From Limonium bicolor (lineage: Eukaryota; Streptophyta; Magnoliopsida; Caryophyllales; Plumbaginaceae), in assembly GCA_023374045.1 (NCBI GenBank), contig CM041776.1, forward strand, positions 475,405,375 through 475,469,374: a DNA stretch of 64,000 nt. The letters run 5' to 3'. Below are positions 53,859-64,000 of this stretch, piece after piece. The number at the start of each line of letters is the position of its first letter. The first letter of the stretch is position 1. A program made the position numbers and the translations under genes. The notes under the pieces were generated by a model. The model saw only the letters and a list, made by a program, of their open reading frames with translations, was not told where the DNA came from and did no database searches.

Positions 53859-55169
53859 TTAATTAGAAGAGGAAGAGGAGTGGGAAGGGGTCCCACAACT
53901 TCCTAGAACTAAGTTGCGTAGCTTTCGGAACTTATGCTTCAATCGCCATGGTAGAGACGTCTTTTTAGGTGGCGCCGACTCCGAAACAGGGGAAGAGAGG
54001 TCCTGCTGTACCTGGACAAAAGAAACTCCAAGCAAGTTAGTAGAAACATCAGCAGGACAAGTATACCTTTTCAGACGGGCCCCATTAACTTTGAAGGTTT
54101 CACCCTTCTTGTTTTCCAGTTTGTAGGCTCCAAATGAAGTAACCCCTACCACCTTAAATGGTCCTGCCCAGTGAGATTTAAGCTTTCCTGGAAAGATCTT
54201 CAATCTAGAATTGTAGAGGAGCACCCAATCTCCAACTTTGAAGTCACGTTTCTTGATCATTTGATCGTGGAGTTCTTGGTGCTCCTTGTAGATTCGAGCA
54301 CTGTTGTAAGCTTTATCTCTTAGTTCTTCAAGCTCTGAAAGCTGAAATTTGCGTTTCTCACCAGCAGCAAGTATGTCAAAGTTCAGGGCCTTAAGTGCCC
54401 AGTACGCCTTATGCTCCAACTCAACAGGTAGATGGCAAGATTTCCCATATACCAGCCTAAAAGGAGACATCCCGATGGGTGTCTTGAATGCTGTCCTGTA
54501 GGCCCAGAGAGCATCATCTAACCGTAGAGACCAGTCCTTTCTTGAAGAGTTTACTGTCTTCTGGAGAATCCACTTCAACTCTCGATTGGATACTTCAGCT
54601 TGTCCATTTGTTTGTGGGTGATATGGTAGTGCAACCTTATGACGTACTCCGTACTTAGCCAACAAGGCATCGAATGAACGGTTGCAAAAATGTGATCCCC
54701 CATCACTGATAATTGCTCGTGGAACTCCGAAGCGAGTGAAGATGTGCTTTTTGATAAACTTGATCACGGTCTTTGAATCAGCATTCTGGCATGGTATGGC
54801 TTCAACCCACTTGGACACATAGTCCACTGCTACCAGAATGTATTGATAACCTTGTGAAGAGGGAAATGGCCCCATAAAATCGATACCCCAACAGTCAAAA
54901 AGTTCGACTTCCAAAATGCTTTGCTGAGGCATCTCATGTCGCCTTGAAGTATTGCCCATGCGCTGACAGCTATCACAACTAGCCACAAAGGTTTGGCAGT
55001 CTTTATGGAGTGTGGGCCAATAGAATCCGGACTCCAAAACCTTGGCGCCGTCCGATGGGATCCATGATGGCCTCCAGCTTCTCTGGAGTGACAAAACTCC
55101 AGAAACACTAGGTACCTCATCATCAGGGAGACACCTGCGAATTAAGCTATCTGCACACACTCGAAACAA
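53859..55169 (-). pseudogene. pol: Integrase of Athila-like element
   Basis: A 436-codon open frame. It holds [11 protein letters not shown] (zinc-finger end), [20 protein letters not shown] (first catalytic Asp), [16 protein letters not shown] (second Asp), [18 protein letters not shown] (Glu) and [20 protein letters not shown], then a basic C-terminal DNA-binding region with [19 protein letters not shown]. It inserts the element cDNA into the genome. The integrase core looks intact, but the upstream join to RNase H is shifted (frames overlap at 55142-55169) and the zinc-finger start is disturbed near 55010. Confidence 0.92.
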
Positions 55170-56038
55170 GTGAGGGTCTTCCCAGATATAATGGCGTGAG
55201 TCAGAAAGGAATTTCTTTTTCTGAGCATATGATAATCATGAGGAACAACTCCAGAAACAAGAAAATTAGCCATATCAGCATACCATGGCTCTTGCACCTT
55301 TTTCAAACTGAAGACGGCTTCATCGGGAAAAAATTCATTAATAGGAATACCGTCGTCAGGAGTTACCATCCTAGAGAGATGGTCAGCAACAACATTCAGT
55401 TTACCACTCTTGTCCCTCACTTCTATATCGAATTCCTGTAAAAGAAGAATCCAACGTAGCAAGCGAGGCTTGGCCTCTTTCTTGGCAAACAAATATTTAA
55501 GAGCAGAGTGGTCAGTGTGGATAATCACTTTACTTCCCCATAAATATGATCGAAATCTATCTAAGGAGAAGACCACTGCTAGGAGCTCTTTCTCAGTTGT
55601 TGTGTAGTTTCTCTGGGCATCATCTAGAGTTTTGCTGGCATAAGCAATAACTCTTAACACCTTATCTTTCTTTTGGCACAGGGCTGCACCTACTGCAAAG
55701 TCACTAGCATCACACATTATTTCAAATGGCGATGACCAGTCAGGAGAAACAACGATAGGGGCAGCTACCAATTTTTGCTTAATTAAATTAAAAGCAGAAA
55801 TACAATCTTCAGAAAATATAAATGAAACATCTTTCATTAGCAGATCAGTCAAAGGTTTAGCAATTTTAGAGAAGTCTTGAATAAACCTTCGATAGAAACC
55901 AGCATGCCCAAGAAACGATCTTACTTCCTTTACACAAGTGGGAGCTGGTAGCTTCTCTATCACTTCGACTTTTGCTTTGTCAACCTCAATCCCTTTAGCA
56001 GACACCTTGTGGCCGAGCACTATCCCATCCTTTACCAT
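55142..56038 (-). pseudogene. pol: RT thumb/connection and RNase H of Athila-like element
   Basis: Begins in [20 protein letters not shown], then [20 protein letters not shown], RNase H with [56 protein letters not shown] and [10 protein letters not shown]. Catalytic Asp and Glu positions are present. The frame is separated from the RT palm by about 90 bases in another frame. Confidence 0.9.
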
Positions 56039-56126
56039 AAAATGGCATTTCTCCCAGTTGAGAACTAGGTTGGTCTCTTCGCACCGTCCAAGGATAAGAT
56101 CAAGCTGTGCTAGACAAACATCAAAA

Positions 56127-56621
56127 TCAGAGCCATAGACAGAAAAAGTCCATAAATACCTCTATACTCTGCTCAATGAAGTCTGCAAAGATGGCCTGCA
56201 TGCATCGCTGGAAAGTGGCAGGGGCATTGCATAAACCAAAGGGCATTCTTTTGTATGCAAAGGTACCAAATGGACAAGTAAAGGTAGTCTTGTCCTGGTC
56301 CTCAGGTGCAATAGGAATTTGAAAGTACCCTGAAAAACCATCTAAAAAACAGTAATATTCCTGCCCAGCCAATCTCTCTAGCATTTGATCAATAAAGGGG
56401 AGTGGGAAATGATCTTTCCTGGTGGCTGAATTCAAACGCCTATAATCTATACACATACGCCATCCAGTGATCTTTCGTTGGGGAATGGACTCACCTTTGT
56501 CGTTTATAACAGCTTCAAAACCTCCTTTCTTAGGAACTACCTGTACAGGACTTACCCATGTGCTGTCCGATATAGGGTAAATGATCCAGCGTCCAGAAGC
56601 TTCAACACCTCGTCTTGACAA
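56127..56621 (-). pseudogene. pol: RT palm of Athila-like element
   Basis: Contains VSPVQVVPKKGGFEAVIND, the MCIDYRRLNSATRKDHFPLP block, FLDGFSGYFQIPIAPEDQDK, FGTFAYKRMPFGLCNAPATF and VFMD. The catalytic Asp-Asp motif is broken: a short deletion near 56140-56150 leaves MD followed by FFCLW instead of a second Asp. A frameshift also precedes it at about 56621. RT from this copy cannot be active. Confidence 0.9.
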
Positions 56622-57027
56622 CTTCCTTCATGTTAGGGTTGAGCCGACGCTGGGGTTGTCTGACAGGTTTGTAGTCTTCCTCCATATAGATACGATGTGT
56701 ACAGAAGGCCGGGATGCCTTTGATATCAGCTAGAGTCCATCCGATGGCTCTTATGTCTCTCAGACTTCAAGTAACCTGCTTTCTTGCCCAGAAGTCAAAG
56801 AAGATGAAACAATGACAGGCAAGTAATTATCATTAGCTAAAAAGCAGTACTTGAGATTAGAGGGGAGCTCCTTAAGCTCAAGTACTGGAGGTTGCTCTAT
56901 AGAAGGAACAGGTCTTTGGATTTCTTTATCAAGTCTCTCCAAAGGAGGGCGATAGGCTTGAAAACCTGGTTTTCCTCTCTCTACATGTGCTAGAGCTGTA
57001 TTAACATCCATATTAAGAGTTTTATCC

Positions 57028-57805
57028 TCAACAGAAGATAAGAACATGTTCTAAAGGTTCAAAATCTGAAAAAGTAGAAGAAAGTATAGAATAAATCTCA
57101 TCATCAGTAGAAAGTTCACATACCTCGCCATCCTCATCTTGCATACTTACCGACATAACTGAATGAGCTGAAGTAGAACTTAACTTCATCATCTTTTTCA
57201 TATCAAACTCTATCTTCTCATCTCCGTACCTCAAGGTGATTCTGCCATCATGCACGTCAATGACCGCCTTGGCAGTACTTAGAAAAGGACGACCCAAAAT
57301 GAGTGGGACCTCCACATCATCATCTATGTTTAAAACAACAAAATCCGCAGGAAAGATGAAGCGGTCAACTCCCACTACAAGATCTCGCACAATTCCCATC
57401 GGTTTTATCTCGGATCTGTCGGCGCAGCTGGAGTTTAAAAGGGACTGGGTGAAGCTCTCCTCCTTTTACCTTCAAGAAGGTTGCATATGGCATGATGTTG
57501 ATGCTTGCACCCAGGTCACACAGGCCGCTTCCACAATCTATATCTCCGATAAAGCAGGGAACAATAGGAGTGCCCGGATCCTTCTGTTTTGGGGGAAGTG
57601 CTCGAAGTAACGCCGTAGAGCACTCTTCTGTAAGGTGGACAGTCTCCTTGTCCTGCTTCTTCTTCCTCTTTGTTATGAGATCCTTCAAAAATTTTGCATA
57701 ATTGGGCATCTCCTGAAGAGCATCAATTAAAGGAATATCAATAGTCAGTTTCTTAAATATGCTTAAGAATTTATTGAATTGCTCATCTAGACACTTCTTT
57801 TTCAT
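57028..57805 (-). pseudogene. pol: Protease region of Athila-like element
   Basis: 57365-57805 has CFIGDIDCGSGLCDLGASIN followed by IMPYATFL, the Athila-type DLGAS active site. 57028-57399 continues with VPLILGRPFLSTAKAVIDVH. A frameshift near 57380-57400 separates them. 56760-57047 is a further shifted linker toward RT. Confidence 0.8.
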
Positions 57806-57825
57806 CCTGTTTGGAAATGGAAGCT

Positions 57826-59611
57826 CTATTTTCTTAGGAGTAGAAGAAGGTATATCAATTTGAATAGAAGATGGAGAAGGAGAAGAATTGATTGGAGCCT
57901 GTCTCCTCAGAAACTACCACTGGTGGGACCGAAGGCTCTGGTGATTCATTAGAATGGGTGATCTTTTCACCAGTTTGTTGTGCAGTCACTTGTTGTTGAT
58001 TATTCCCAGCTGCTTGCCACTTCTTAACATCACGGCTGCACTGAGCTCATCCTCAGGTTGGATTCTGAAGATGCACCACAATTGCAATCCTCAAGGCCTT
58101 GGCCGTCTCTCTTGGATTCTGCTGAGATTGTGATGGAAATGAGCCTGGCTGCCTTTGATGCTGGTTGTTAAGTAGCTGGTTCATCTGCTGCTCCAGATTT
58201 CTCTGGCTATCATCAAGGATTGGTTGAGAGTTTGTTGTTCCTTCTGGTTGGTAGCCATGGAAGTAATTATATCTTGGAGCTTTTCCATCTTTTCATCAGA
58301 TGCAGATTTAATAGGTGGCTGGTAAGAGTTCTGGCCCTGTCCCATCTGCATCTGAGGACGAGCTTGATTGTATGGTTGCCTAGAGAAGCCTGGGGGTCCC
58401 TGCACATTACTTTGTAAAAGATTCGAATTTAAGCATTGTTGGGATTACCATACCTGAGATTCGGATGTTGATTTCGGTTCCAGGGCTGTTGGTAATTCCC
58501 TTGTCCTACAAAGTTGGCTTCTTCAGCGACCCTATCTCCTCCAGATCAGGGCATACTCAACGAGAGTGTTCCCCACCACAATGAGAGCACAGAGGCTCAG
58601 ATGAGGATGAAGAAGCTATCCTCTTTCCTGCTGAGAAGGCTGACCATTAATTAGAAAATCGTCAAATCTTTTCACTAGTGAGCTTACCAGTGTGGATTGT
58701 TGAGCTTGTGACTCTGCCATCTGCTCCATCCAAGGATCTATATTTCTTGCACCTTTGGCACCCATAGTCATAGTTCTGCCACCTTCGGTGCCCACTGACG
58801 AACTTCTTCTATGTACGTCTCCATGGCCGCCATGAAATCATTGCCGGATCGGTTGAGGATGTTTCCTCCCAAAGCTGATCTAACTTCGGCTTGATGTATA
58901 TGCTGCAAACCATTAAAGAATGTCATAGCAATACACGTGAGATCTTGTCCGTGATGAGGACACTGTCGGAGCATTTCTTTAAAACGATCCATGCTTCACA
59001 GATAGTCTCAGTACCTCCCTGTTTAAAAGCAAGTAAAGCAGCAACCAAATTCCTAGTTCTAGAAATAGGATTATTTTTCATAGAACCTGGTTGTCATCTC
59101 CTCCAACTAGTGATAATACCAGAGGGAAGACAGTAGAACCATTTCATTGCTTCACCAGTGAGGCTGCTAGGAAATAAACTCATTCTAGCATACTCCAGGA
59201 GATTATCTGAGCACCCAATTTGATCAATATTTATTAGAAATCGGTTTACGTGATCTAGGCGTCGTTGGGGTTGGAACCGTCAAATGTGCCAGAGGGCATC
59301 TCTCGTATGACCTTGTTCTGATGTGATGGCTTCAGATCCTTCCATTCCTTCATTAATTAAGGTGGTAGCGTAGGAAGAGCTACTGGGCTTCTTCTTGGAA
59401 TGGCTGCTGGTCTGCTAAATTGCTTCATTGCTTGGCTACCGTTTGTAGGAGTTGCCATTTGTATCTCTCTTTGAAACCTCTGTTGGCGTCTGGCTAGCTG
59501 AGCGGTACGTTCGATTTCCGGGTCAAGGATTCTATCCCAGTCGAGATGAGTGTCTGACCAAGAACGAGTGTACACCATCAACAGTCTGCAAAAAAGAAAA
59601 ATAGATTCCAC
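57826..59611 (-). pseudogene. gag: Gag of Athila-like element (heavily shifted)
   Basis: The start region (59357-59611) has YTRSWSDTHLDWDRILDPEI and ARRQQRF. The middle (58768-58992) has ERF-like MDRFKEMLRQCPHHG, FFNGLQHIHQAEVRSALGG and a TYIEEVRQWAP helix. The end (58181-58405) is glutamine-rich with MEKLQDIITSMATNQKEQQ. A CSHCGGEHSR zinc-knuckle piece reads near 58570-58600. Many small deletions prevent one continuous frame. Confidence 0.75.
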
Positions 59612-59725
59612 AAAAGTTTAAAAGTAGAGTAAAATAAAATAAAAATAATAGAAATAATAATAGTAAAAAAATAAATGCAGTAAATCAAATTTTTAACCCA
59701 GGCTAAGGACTAGACAGGAATCTAG

Positions 59726-59743
59726 TCCCCGGCAACGGCGCCA
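59726..59743 (-). other. Primer-binding site of Athila-like element
   Basis: Minus strand TGGCGCCGTTGCCGGGGA, three bases inside the 5' LTR end. Confidence 0.92.
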
Positions 59744-59746
59744 ATT

Positions 59747-61643
59747 TGCAAACGATAGATTTGACCTATTAAATACCAAGAAATAATCTTAGAGAATATA
59801 AATCAGAAACCGTCAGGTTGCAAAAATCCTGGTTATTGTAGTAGAGTTTATGGGAACCAGGTATCGAACCTGTGACTATGTGACAATCATCTAGACTTTA
59901 GCAAAGGTTATAAATTGAGGGGGAATTTTTTTTTGTTCTAAACTGTGAATTATAATAAAGACAACAAGAATTTAAATAACAACTAATAATTAAAATAACA
60001 GAATACTAAAAGTGGTTGTGAATATGGAAGAACGGACTCTGGGTTCAGGTTTTACTCGTCTGATTAATTATGCTATTCTACCGGTTTAATTAAGAATAAT
60101 TTGGCAAAATTCCTTTTATAGTCTTTAGATTTAAATCCTAAATTCTAATGACCTCGTTACCAGAACATGCAAGGTTTGATTTAAACTCAGGCAAAACACA
60201 TGTAAACGGCTAATTAAAAGGAATATAATTTTGCATCTGAAATACTAGATTTATCAATCAGAATAAAATTTTCCACAGACATAACAATTAATATGACCTA
60301 TCTATTTATCACGGATCTGATCAAAATAGATTTCGTAAAGCAGTTTAATAAACTCATGTAATTTATTAAAATGCGAGAGAATAACATTAATTGTATCAAA
60401 TTATAATTAATTTAAACCGGTAAAATAAAGTGCACAATTAAAACAAACTAATAATAACCATCTCCCAGAGTATAATTAATCTAGCCGGACATGTTAAATA
60501 AATGAGCAGAGGTAAGAGTAAAAGAAATCATCTGTTTGCTGACTCCTGCTCCGTTATTCTGACAGACCGGAATAGAATTGAGGCGGATGATAATGTATGG
60601 AGAATGGTCGAGCGTGGGTTCTGTGGTGGTTCGAGTGATTTGTGAATTGTAAATGGATGTGTACGTAAGTGAATTGTTTGTGAAATGGAAAAGGTGAAGG
60701 TGGGGGAGATGGAGTAGTGTGGTGTCGGGTGATTTTGTGAATGGGTTTGTGAATGGAGTGGAGCAAATTGGATCGTGGGTGAATGACTGGATGATGGACG
60801 ATTCCCTCGATGAGTGATTTTGCAGCTCTATTTATAGATACGTGGAACGGGATGCAGACAAGGAGATGAGCGGTGCAGTAGTCAAAGGCGGTGGAGTTGG
60901 TACAGATCGGTGAAGATTTGAGTCAGAGATTTCATCGGGGGCAGAGCAATTGATTGCAGAGCTAGTCACGCGTGCAGAAATTAAGGTGGGCGAATTAATG
61001 AAGTAGCAGTTCGAATGCGGCGCACGCGAACGGAGAAGAAAACTGTTCGAAATTCTGTTCTCGTGCGCATGTATGCATGTCCGCCAGGCGGTCCTGCCTC
61101 TCTTGTCCGCTCGAAATCAGGCGGTTGTCTCTATTGCTTCCGCCTCCTTAACATGCGGTAGCTTCTCTGATGTCCGCCACTTAATCAGGCGGAAGCCTCT
61201 GTGTGTGTCCGCCAGGCGGTTGTTGCACTCTTGTCCGCCACTTATGAGGCGGACGCCTCTGTCCTGTCCGCCAGGCGGTTGTGGATCTCTTGTCCGCCTC
61301 GCGGTGGCATGTGTCTAGTCCGCGAGTTATCAGGCGGACACACCTATTGTGTCTGCGCGCGTTTGTATTATATATATACACACACGAGTGTACTCCAATC
61401 TTGAATCGGCCCCAAATTCTTCGTTATAAGTCTGTTTTGGTCCCCGTTTGTTGCGTTGGAAAGCTCGTGAGGAGAACTATGCATTTCTGTCATTATTTCC
61501 TGATTTTATCATATAAATTGGAATTAGTTCCTACCCAAAGTAAGAGTTACAAAAAGCATAGGATAAGTGTGAGAAGGTGCGTAAAAAGTTACATAATATA
61601 ATGACCAAGCACCTATAAAACTATATAAATTTCACACTTATCA
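59747..61643 (-). repeat. 5' LTR of Athila-like element
   Basis: Pair of 50687-52541; outer end TGATAAGTGTG at 61643 is followed by the ATGTG target duplication. It contains the dyad cluster at 61078-61345 and a TA-rich stretch at about 61368-61384. Confidence 0.92.
60829..60836 (-). promoter_or_regulatory. TATA box candidate in 5' LTR of Athila-like element
   Basis: TATAAATA on the minus strand followed by AGAGCTGC, identical in the 3' LTR at 51755-51762. It is the likely core promoter for the element's genomic RNA. Confidence 0.6.
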
Positions 61644-61648
61644 ATGTG
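61644..61648. repeat. Target site duplication ATGTG (right copy)
   Basis: Matches 50682-50686 exactly. Confidence 0.93.
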
Positions 61649-62545
61649 CTGAGCATCGACTGCTTCTTCGGAGTCCATCTGGGGTTACCATATCTTACCG
61701 CCAGAGGCCCAGGGAGCCTTTGACTCAGATCATCACCGCCATGGCTATGTGTCGTGAGCTACGACGAGGGAGTGATGTATACCTCTGCTATGTCCAGGAC
61801 ATAGAGAGAGATCCAGAGTTTAGTCCTGATGTGCCGGTAGTGTCGGAGTTTCCTGATGTATTTCCTAAGGAACTGCCGGGCATGCCGCCAGCACGGGAAG
61901 TGGAGTTTGAGATTGATTTGGTTCTGGGTACCGGACCAATTGCGAAGGCGCCCTATCGTATGGCTCCAGCAGAAATGACAGAGCTCAAGGAGCAACTGAG
62001 AGACCTACTCGACAAGGGTTTGTTCGCCCTAGCGTTTCACCATGGGGAGCGCCAGTCCTCTTCGTGAAGAAGAAGGACGGTCTCCGCCTGTGTATTGACT
62101 ATCGAGAACTGAATGCAGTTACGGTGAAGAACCGTTACCCTTTACCACGCATTGACGATTTGTTTGATCAGTTGAGGGGAGCATCAGTATTCTCCAAGAT
62201 AGACCTACGATCCGGATACCATCAGATTGCCATCCGTGACAGTGATATCGAGAAGACAGCATTCAGAACTAGGTATGGACATTATGAGTTTACGGTTATG
62301 CCGTTTGGGTTATCCAATGCACCAGCTAAGTTCATGGACTTAATGAACCGCTTGTTCCAAGATCAGTTGGACAAGTCAGTGGTAGTCTTCATCGATGATA
62401 TTCTTGTGTACTCGAAATCGAGAGGTGAGCATGAAAGCCACCTGAGAAATGTGTTACAAACATTGAGGAAGAATCAGTTGTATGCTAAATTTTCGAAATG
62501 TGAGTTTTGGTTTAACCAAGTATCCTTCTTGGTCATGTGATTTCT
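61649..62545 (+). pseudogene. pol: Reverse transcriptase of element B
   Basis: Continues pol after the insertion: [116 protein letters not shown] and catalytic [14 protein letters not shown]. Single-base changes shift frame near 62030 and 62530, and one residue appears lost in the KKKDG-LR stretch. The catalytic Asp-Asp is present. Confidence 0.92.
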
Positions 62546-63247
62546 GAGGCCGGGATCGCTGTTGATCCGGCAAAGATTGTTGCAGTGCAGCGCACCTGGC
62601 CTAGGCCGAAGACAGTTACCGATATCAGGAGCTTCCTCGGTCTGGCAGGTTACTATAGGAGGTTTGTAAAGGACTTCTCCAGTGTCTCGAAGCCGATGAC
62701 TTCCTTGATGAAAAAGGATGCACCATTCGAGTGGACAGTCGACTGTGAGAGTTCTTTCAAGAGTCTCAAGGATGCTCTGACATCTGCACCAGTCCTGACT
62801 ATACCAGACGGTCCAGATGGTTTTGAGGTCTATTGCAACGCATCAGGTAGAGGTATGGGTTGTGTGTTGATGAAACACAGGAAGGTCGTAGCATATGCCT
62901 CCCGACAGCTGAAGAAGCATGAGGAGAAACTACCCTACCCACGACTTAGAATTGGGTGCCATTGTCTTCGCATTGAAGATATGGCGACATTATTTGTATG
63001 GGGTAAGTGTGACAATCTATTCTGACCACAAAAGTTTAAAGTACTTGTTCACTCAGAAGGAGTTGAACATGAGGCAAAGAAGGTGGGTTGAATTTCTGAA
63101 TGACTACGACATTAATCTGCAATACAAAGAGGGTAAGGCAAATGTGGTAGCTGATGCATTGAGTCGCCGAGCACACTCTCTCCATTCGCTAGTCTCTCAT
63201 ACTGGCTTGGTTGAAGAGGTGCGGAGTGCCCAGATGACGATCAGTAT
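62546..63247 (+). pseudogene. pol: RNase H of element B
   Basis: Connection motif [20 protein letters not shown], then [50 protein letters not shown] and [17 protein letters not shown]. The first catalytic residue is Asn instead of Asp (element A keeps Asp). Frameshifts lie near 62930 and 63240. Confidence 0.9.
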
Positions 63248-64000
63248 ATGATGGAGATCCGACAGAAGCTTATTGATGGCACATTCGAGGGTCAGAAGTA
63301 CGACTTCAGACTCCACAATGATGACCTGATTAGGCTGAATGACCGATTGTGTATACCTAGGAGTAGCGTTGAGTTGAAGGAGCGCATATTGAGTGAATCC
63401 CATTGTTCTACTACTTCGATTCACCCCAGAGCTTCAAAGATGTATAAGGGTATGAAAAGATATTTTTGGTGGACTGGAATGAAAAAAGATGTAACTGATT
63501 ATGTGTTGAGGTGTCTCACTTGCCAGAAGGTCAAGTTTGAGCACCGACGGCCTGGTGGTATGGTACAACCAATGCCAGTGCCTGAGTGGAAGTTCCATGA
63601 CATTTCCATGGACTTCGTAGTAGGGCTTCCGCCCACAAGGGAGGTCTGAATATGATATGGGTTATTGTTGACCGACTGACCAAGGTGGCTCGATTCATAC
63701 CGATGAAGGACACCTGGAAAGTGGCAAAACTGGCAGAACTCTTTGATAGAGAAATTGTAAGACATCATGGGGTACCGAAAACGATTGTATCTGACAGATA
63801 CCAGATTCTTATCGAGGTATTGGAAGTCTACGAGAGAAGCACTGGGTACTGAACTGAAATTGAGTACAGGGTTTCACCCACAGACAGATGGTCAGAGTGA
63901 GCGCACCATCCAGACACTTGAGGATATGTTACATGCATGTGCACTTGACTTTCAGACCAGCTGGATTGATAAGTTACATCTGATCGAGTTTAGTTACAAC
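63248..64000 (+). pseudogene. pol: Integrase of element B (cut by window end)
   Basis: Zinc-finger region with ESHCSTTSIHPRASKMYKGM and RCLTCQKVKFEH, then [12 protein letters not shown] (first Asp), [18 protein letters not shown] and [12 protein letters not shown] (second Asp). A TGA near 63647 and a shift near 63800 follow. FHPQTDGQSERTIQTLEDML (Glu) is readable in another frame at about 63870-63930. Sequence type fits Tekay/Del chromoviruses. The remainder lies beyond the window. Confidence 0.88.

Larger units (their letters stand above)
50687..61643 (-). mobile_element. Athila-like Ty3/gypsy element with decayed gag-pol
   Basis: 10.96 kb, minus strand, LTRs at 50687-52541 and 59747-61643, target duplication ATGTG, PBS at 59726-59743 and polypurine tract at 52542-52556. 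Coding order on the minus strand: gag (about 59611-57830), protease (57805-57028), RT (56621-56127), RNase H (56038-55142), integrase (55169-53859), then a 1.3 kb 3' spacer. Integrase motifs, PBS and spacer are typical of Athila. LTRs are very similar, so the insertion is young even though pol has several frameshifts. Confidence 0.92.
43782..64000 (+). mobile_element. Ty3/gypsy chromovirus-like element B with AlkB module (3' end outside window)
   Basis: Order: 5' LTR (43782-47566), PBS, three-exon gag, AlkB frame in a gag-pol intron, protease, then the Athila-like insertion (50687-61643), then RT, RNase H and integrase to the window edge. The preceding bases TTAAT (43777-43781) would be the target duplication; the partner is outside. 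It is better preserved than A, with single frameshifts in gag exon 1, AlkB and pol. The integrase and RT resemble Tekay/Del-type chromoviruses. The chromodomain and 3' LTR should lie beyond 64000. Confidence 0.88.

Overview
This window is plant nuclear repeat DNA, almost entirely nested LTR retrotransposons. I see no convincing host gene, tRNA, rRNA or CRISPR array. The host is a flowering plant, probably a eudicot with a repeat-rich genome. The evidence is Ty3/gypsy chromovirus, Athila-like and Tat-like elements, Ty1/copia remnants, plant-type primer-binding sites (TGGTATCAGAGC, TGGCGCCGTTGCCGGGGA, TGGCGCCGTCTGTGGGAA) and AT-rich GT-AG introns. I cannot name the species.

Layout. 1-19600 (minus): a large non-autonomous Ty3/gypsy-type element with ~4.2 kb LTRs, split by a Tat-like element at 3579-12226 (minus, perfect GTACC target duplication). 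19601-32180: scraps of a gypsy LTR and RT joined to a decayed Ty1/copia element. The copia pol is split by a non-autonomous Athila-type element (20597-26267, target duplication ATTTC). Its 3' end is split by a short-LTR non-coding element (27339-31910) exactly at the copia polypurine tract. 32181-34800: an Athila-type 3' spacer remnant and a foldback element. 34801-43144 (plus): gypsy element A, truncated in the RNase H/integrase region by the start of another Tat-like LTR (43145-43781). 43782-64000+ (plus): gypsy element B, related to A. It is split in pol by an Athila-like element (50687-61643, minus, target duplication ATGTG) and runs off the window.

The most notable system is shared by A and B. 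Between gag and pol each carries a reading frame for an AlkB-type Fe(II)/2-oxoglutarate dioxygenase, close in motif content to plant cellular AlkB/ALKBH1-like proteins. In both copies gag is broken by two short introns at identical positions. The AlkB frame lies inside a third intron of about 1.05 kb. In B the shared donor is in phase both with an acceptor before AlkB and with a second acceptor before protease, so one transcript could give Gag (retained intron), Gag-AlkB or Gag-Pol. The two copies differ greatly in sequence yet keep this layout, which argues for a stable module rather than a chance insertion. The splicing is inferred from sequence only. Both copies now carry frameshifts or stops.

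A second theme is RNA/DNA secondary structure. The PBS of the chromovirus-type elements sits in a 10-bp stem-loop with a compensatory base-pair change between A and B, and a second covarying stem-loop lies near the LTR 3' end. The LTRs of at least five families carry tandem arrays of GC-rich GTCCG-type inverted repeats. Stem and loop sizes are similar among three of them although the sequences differ.
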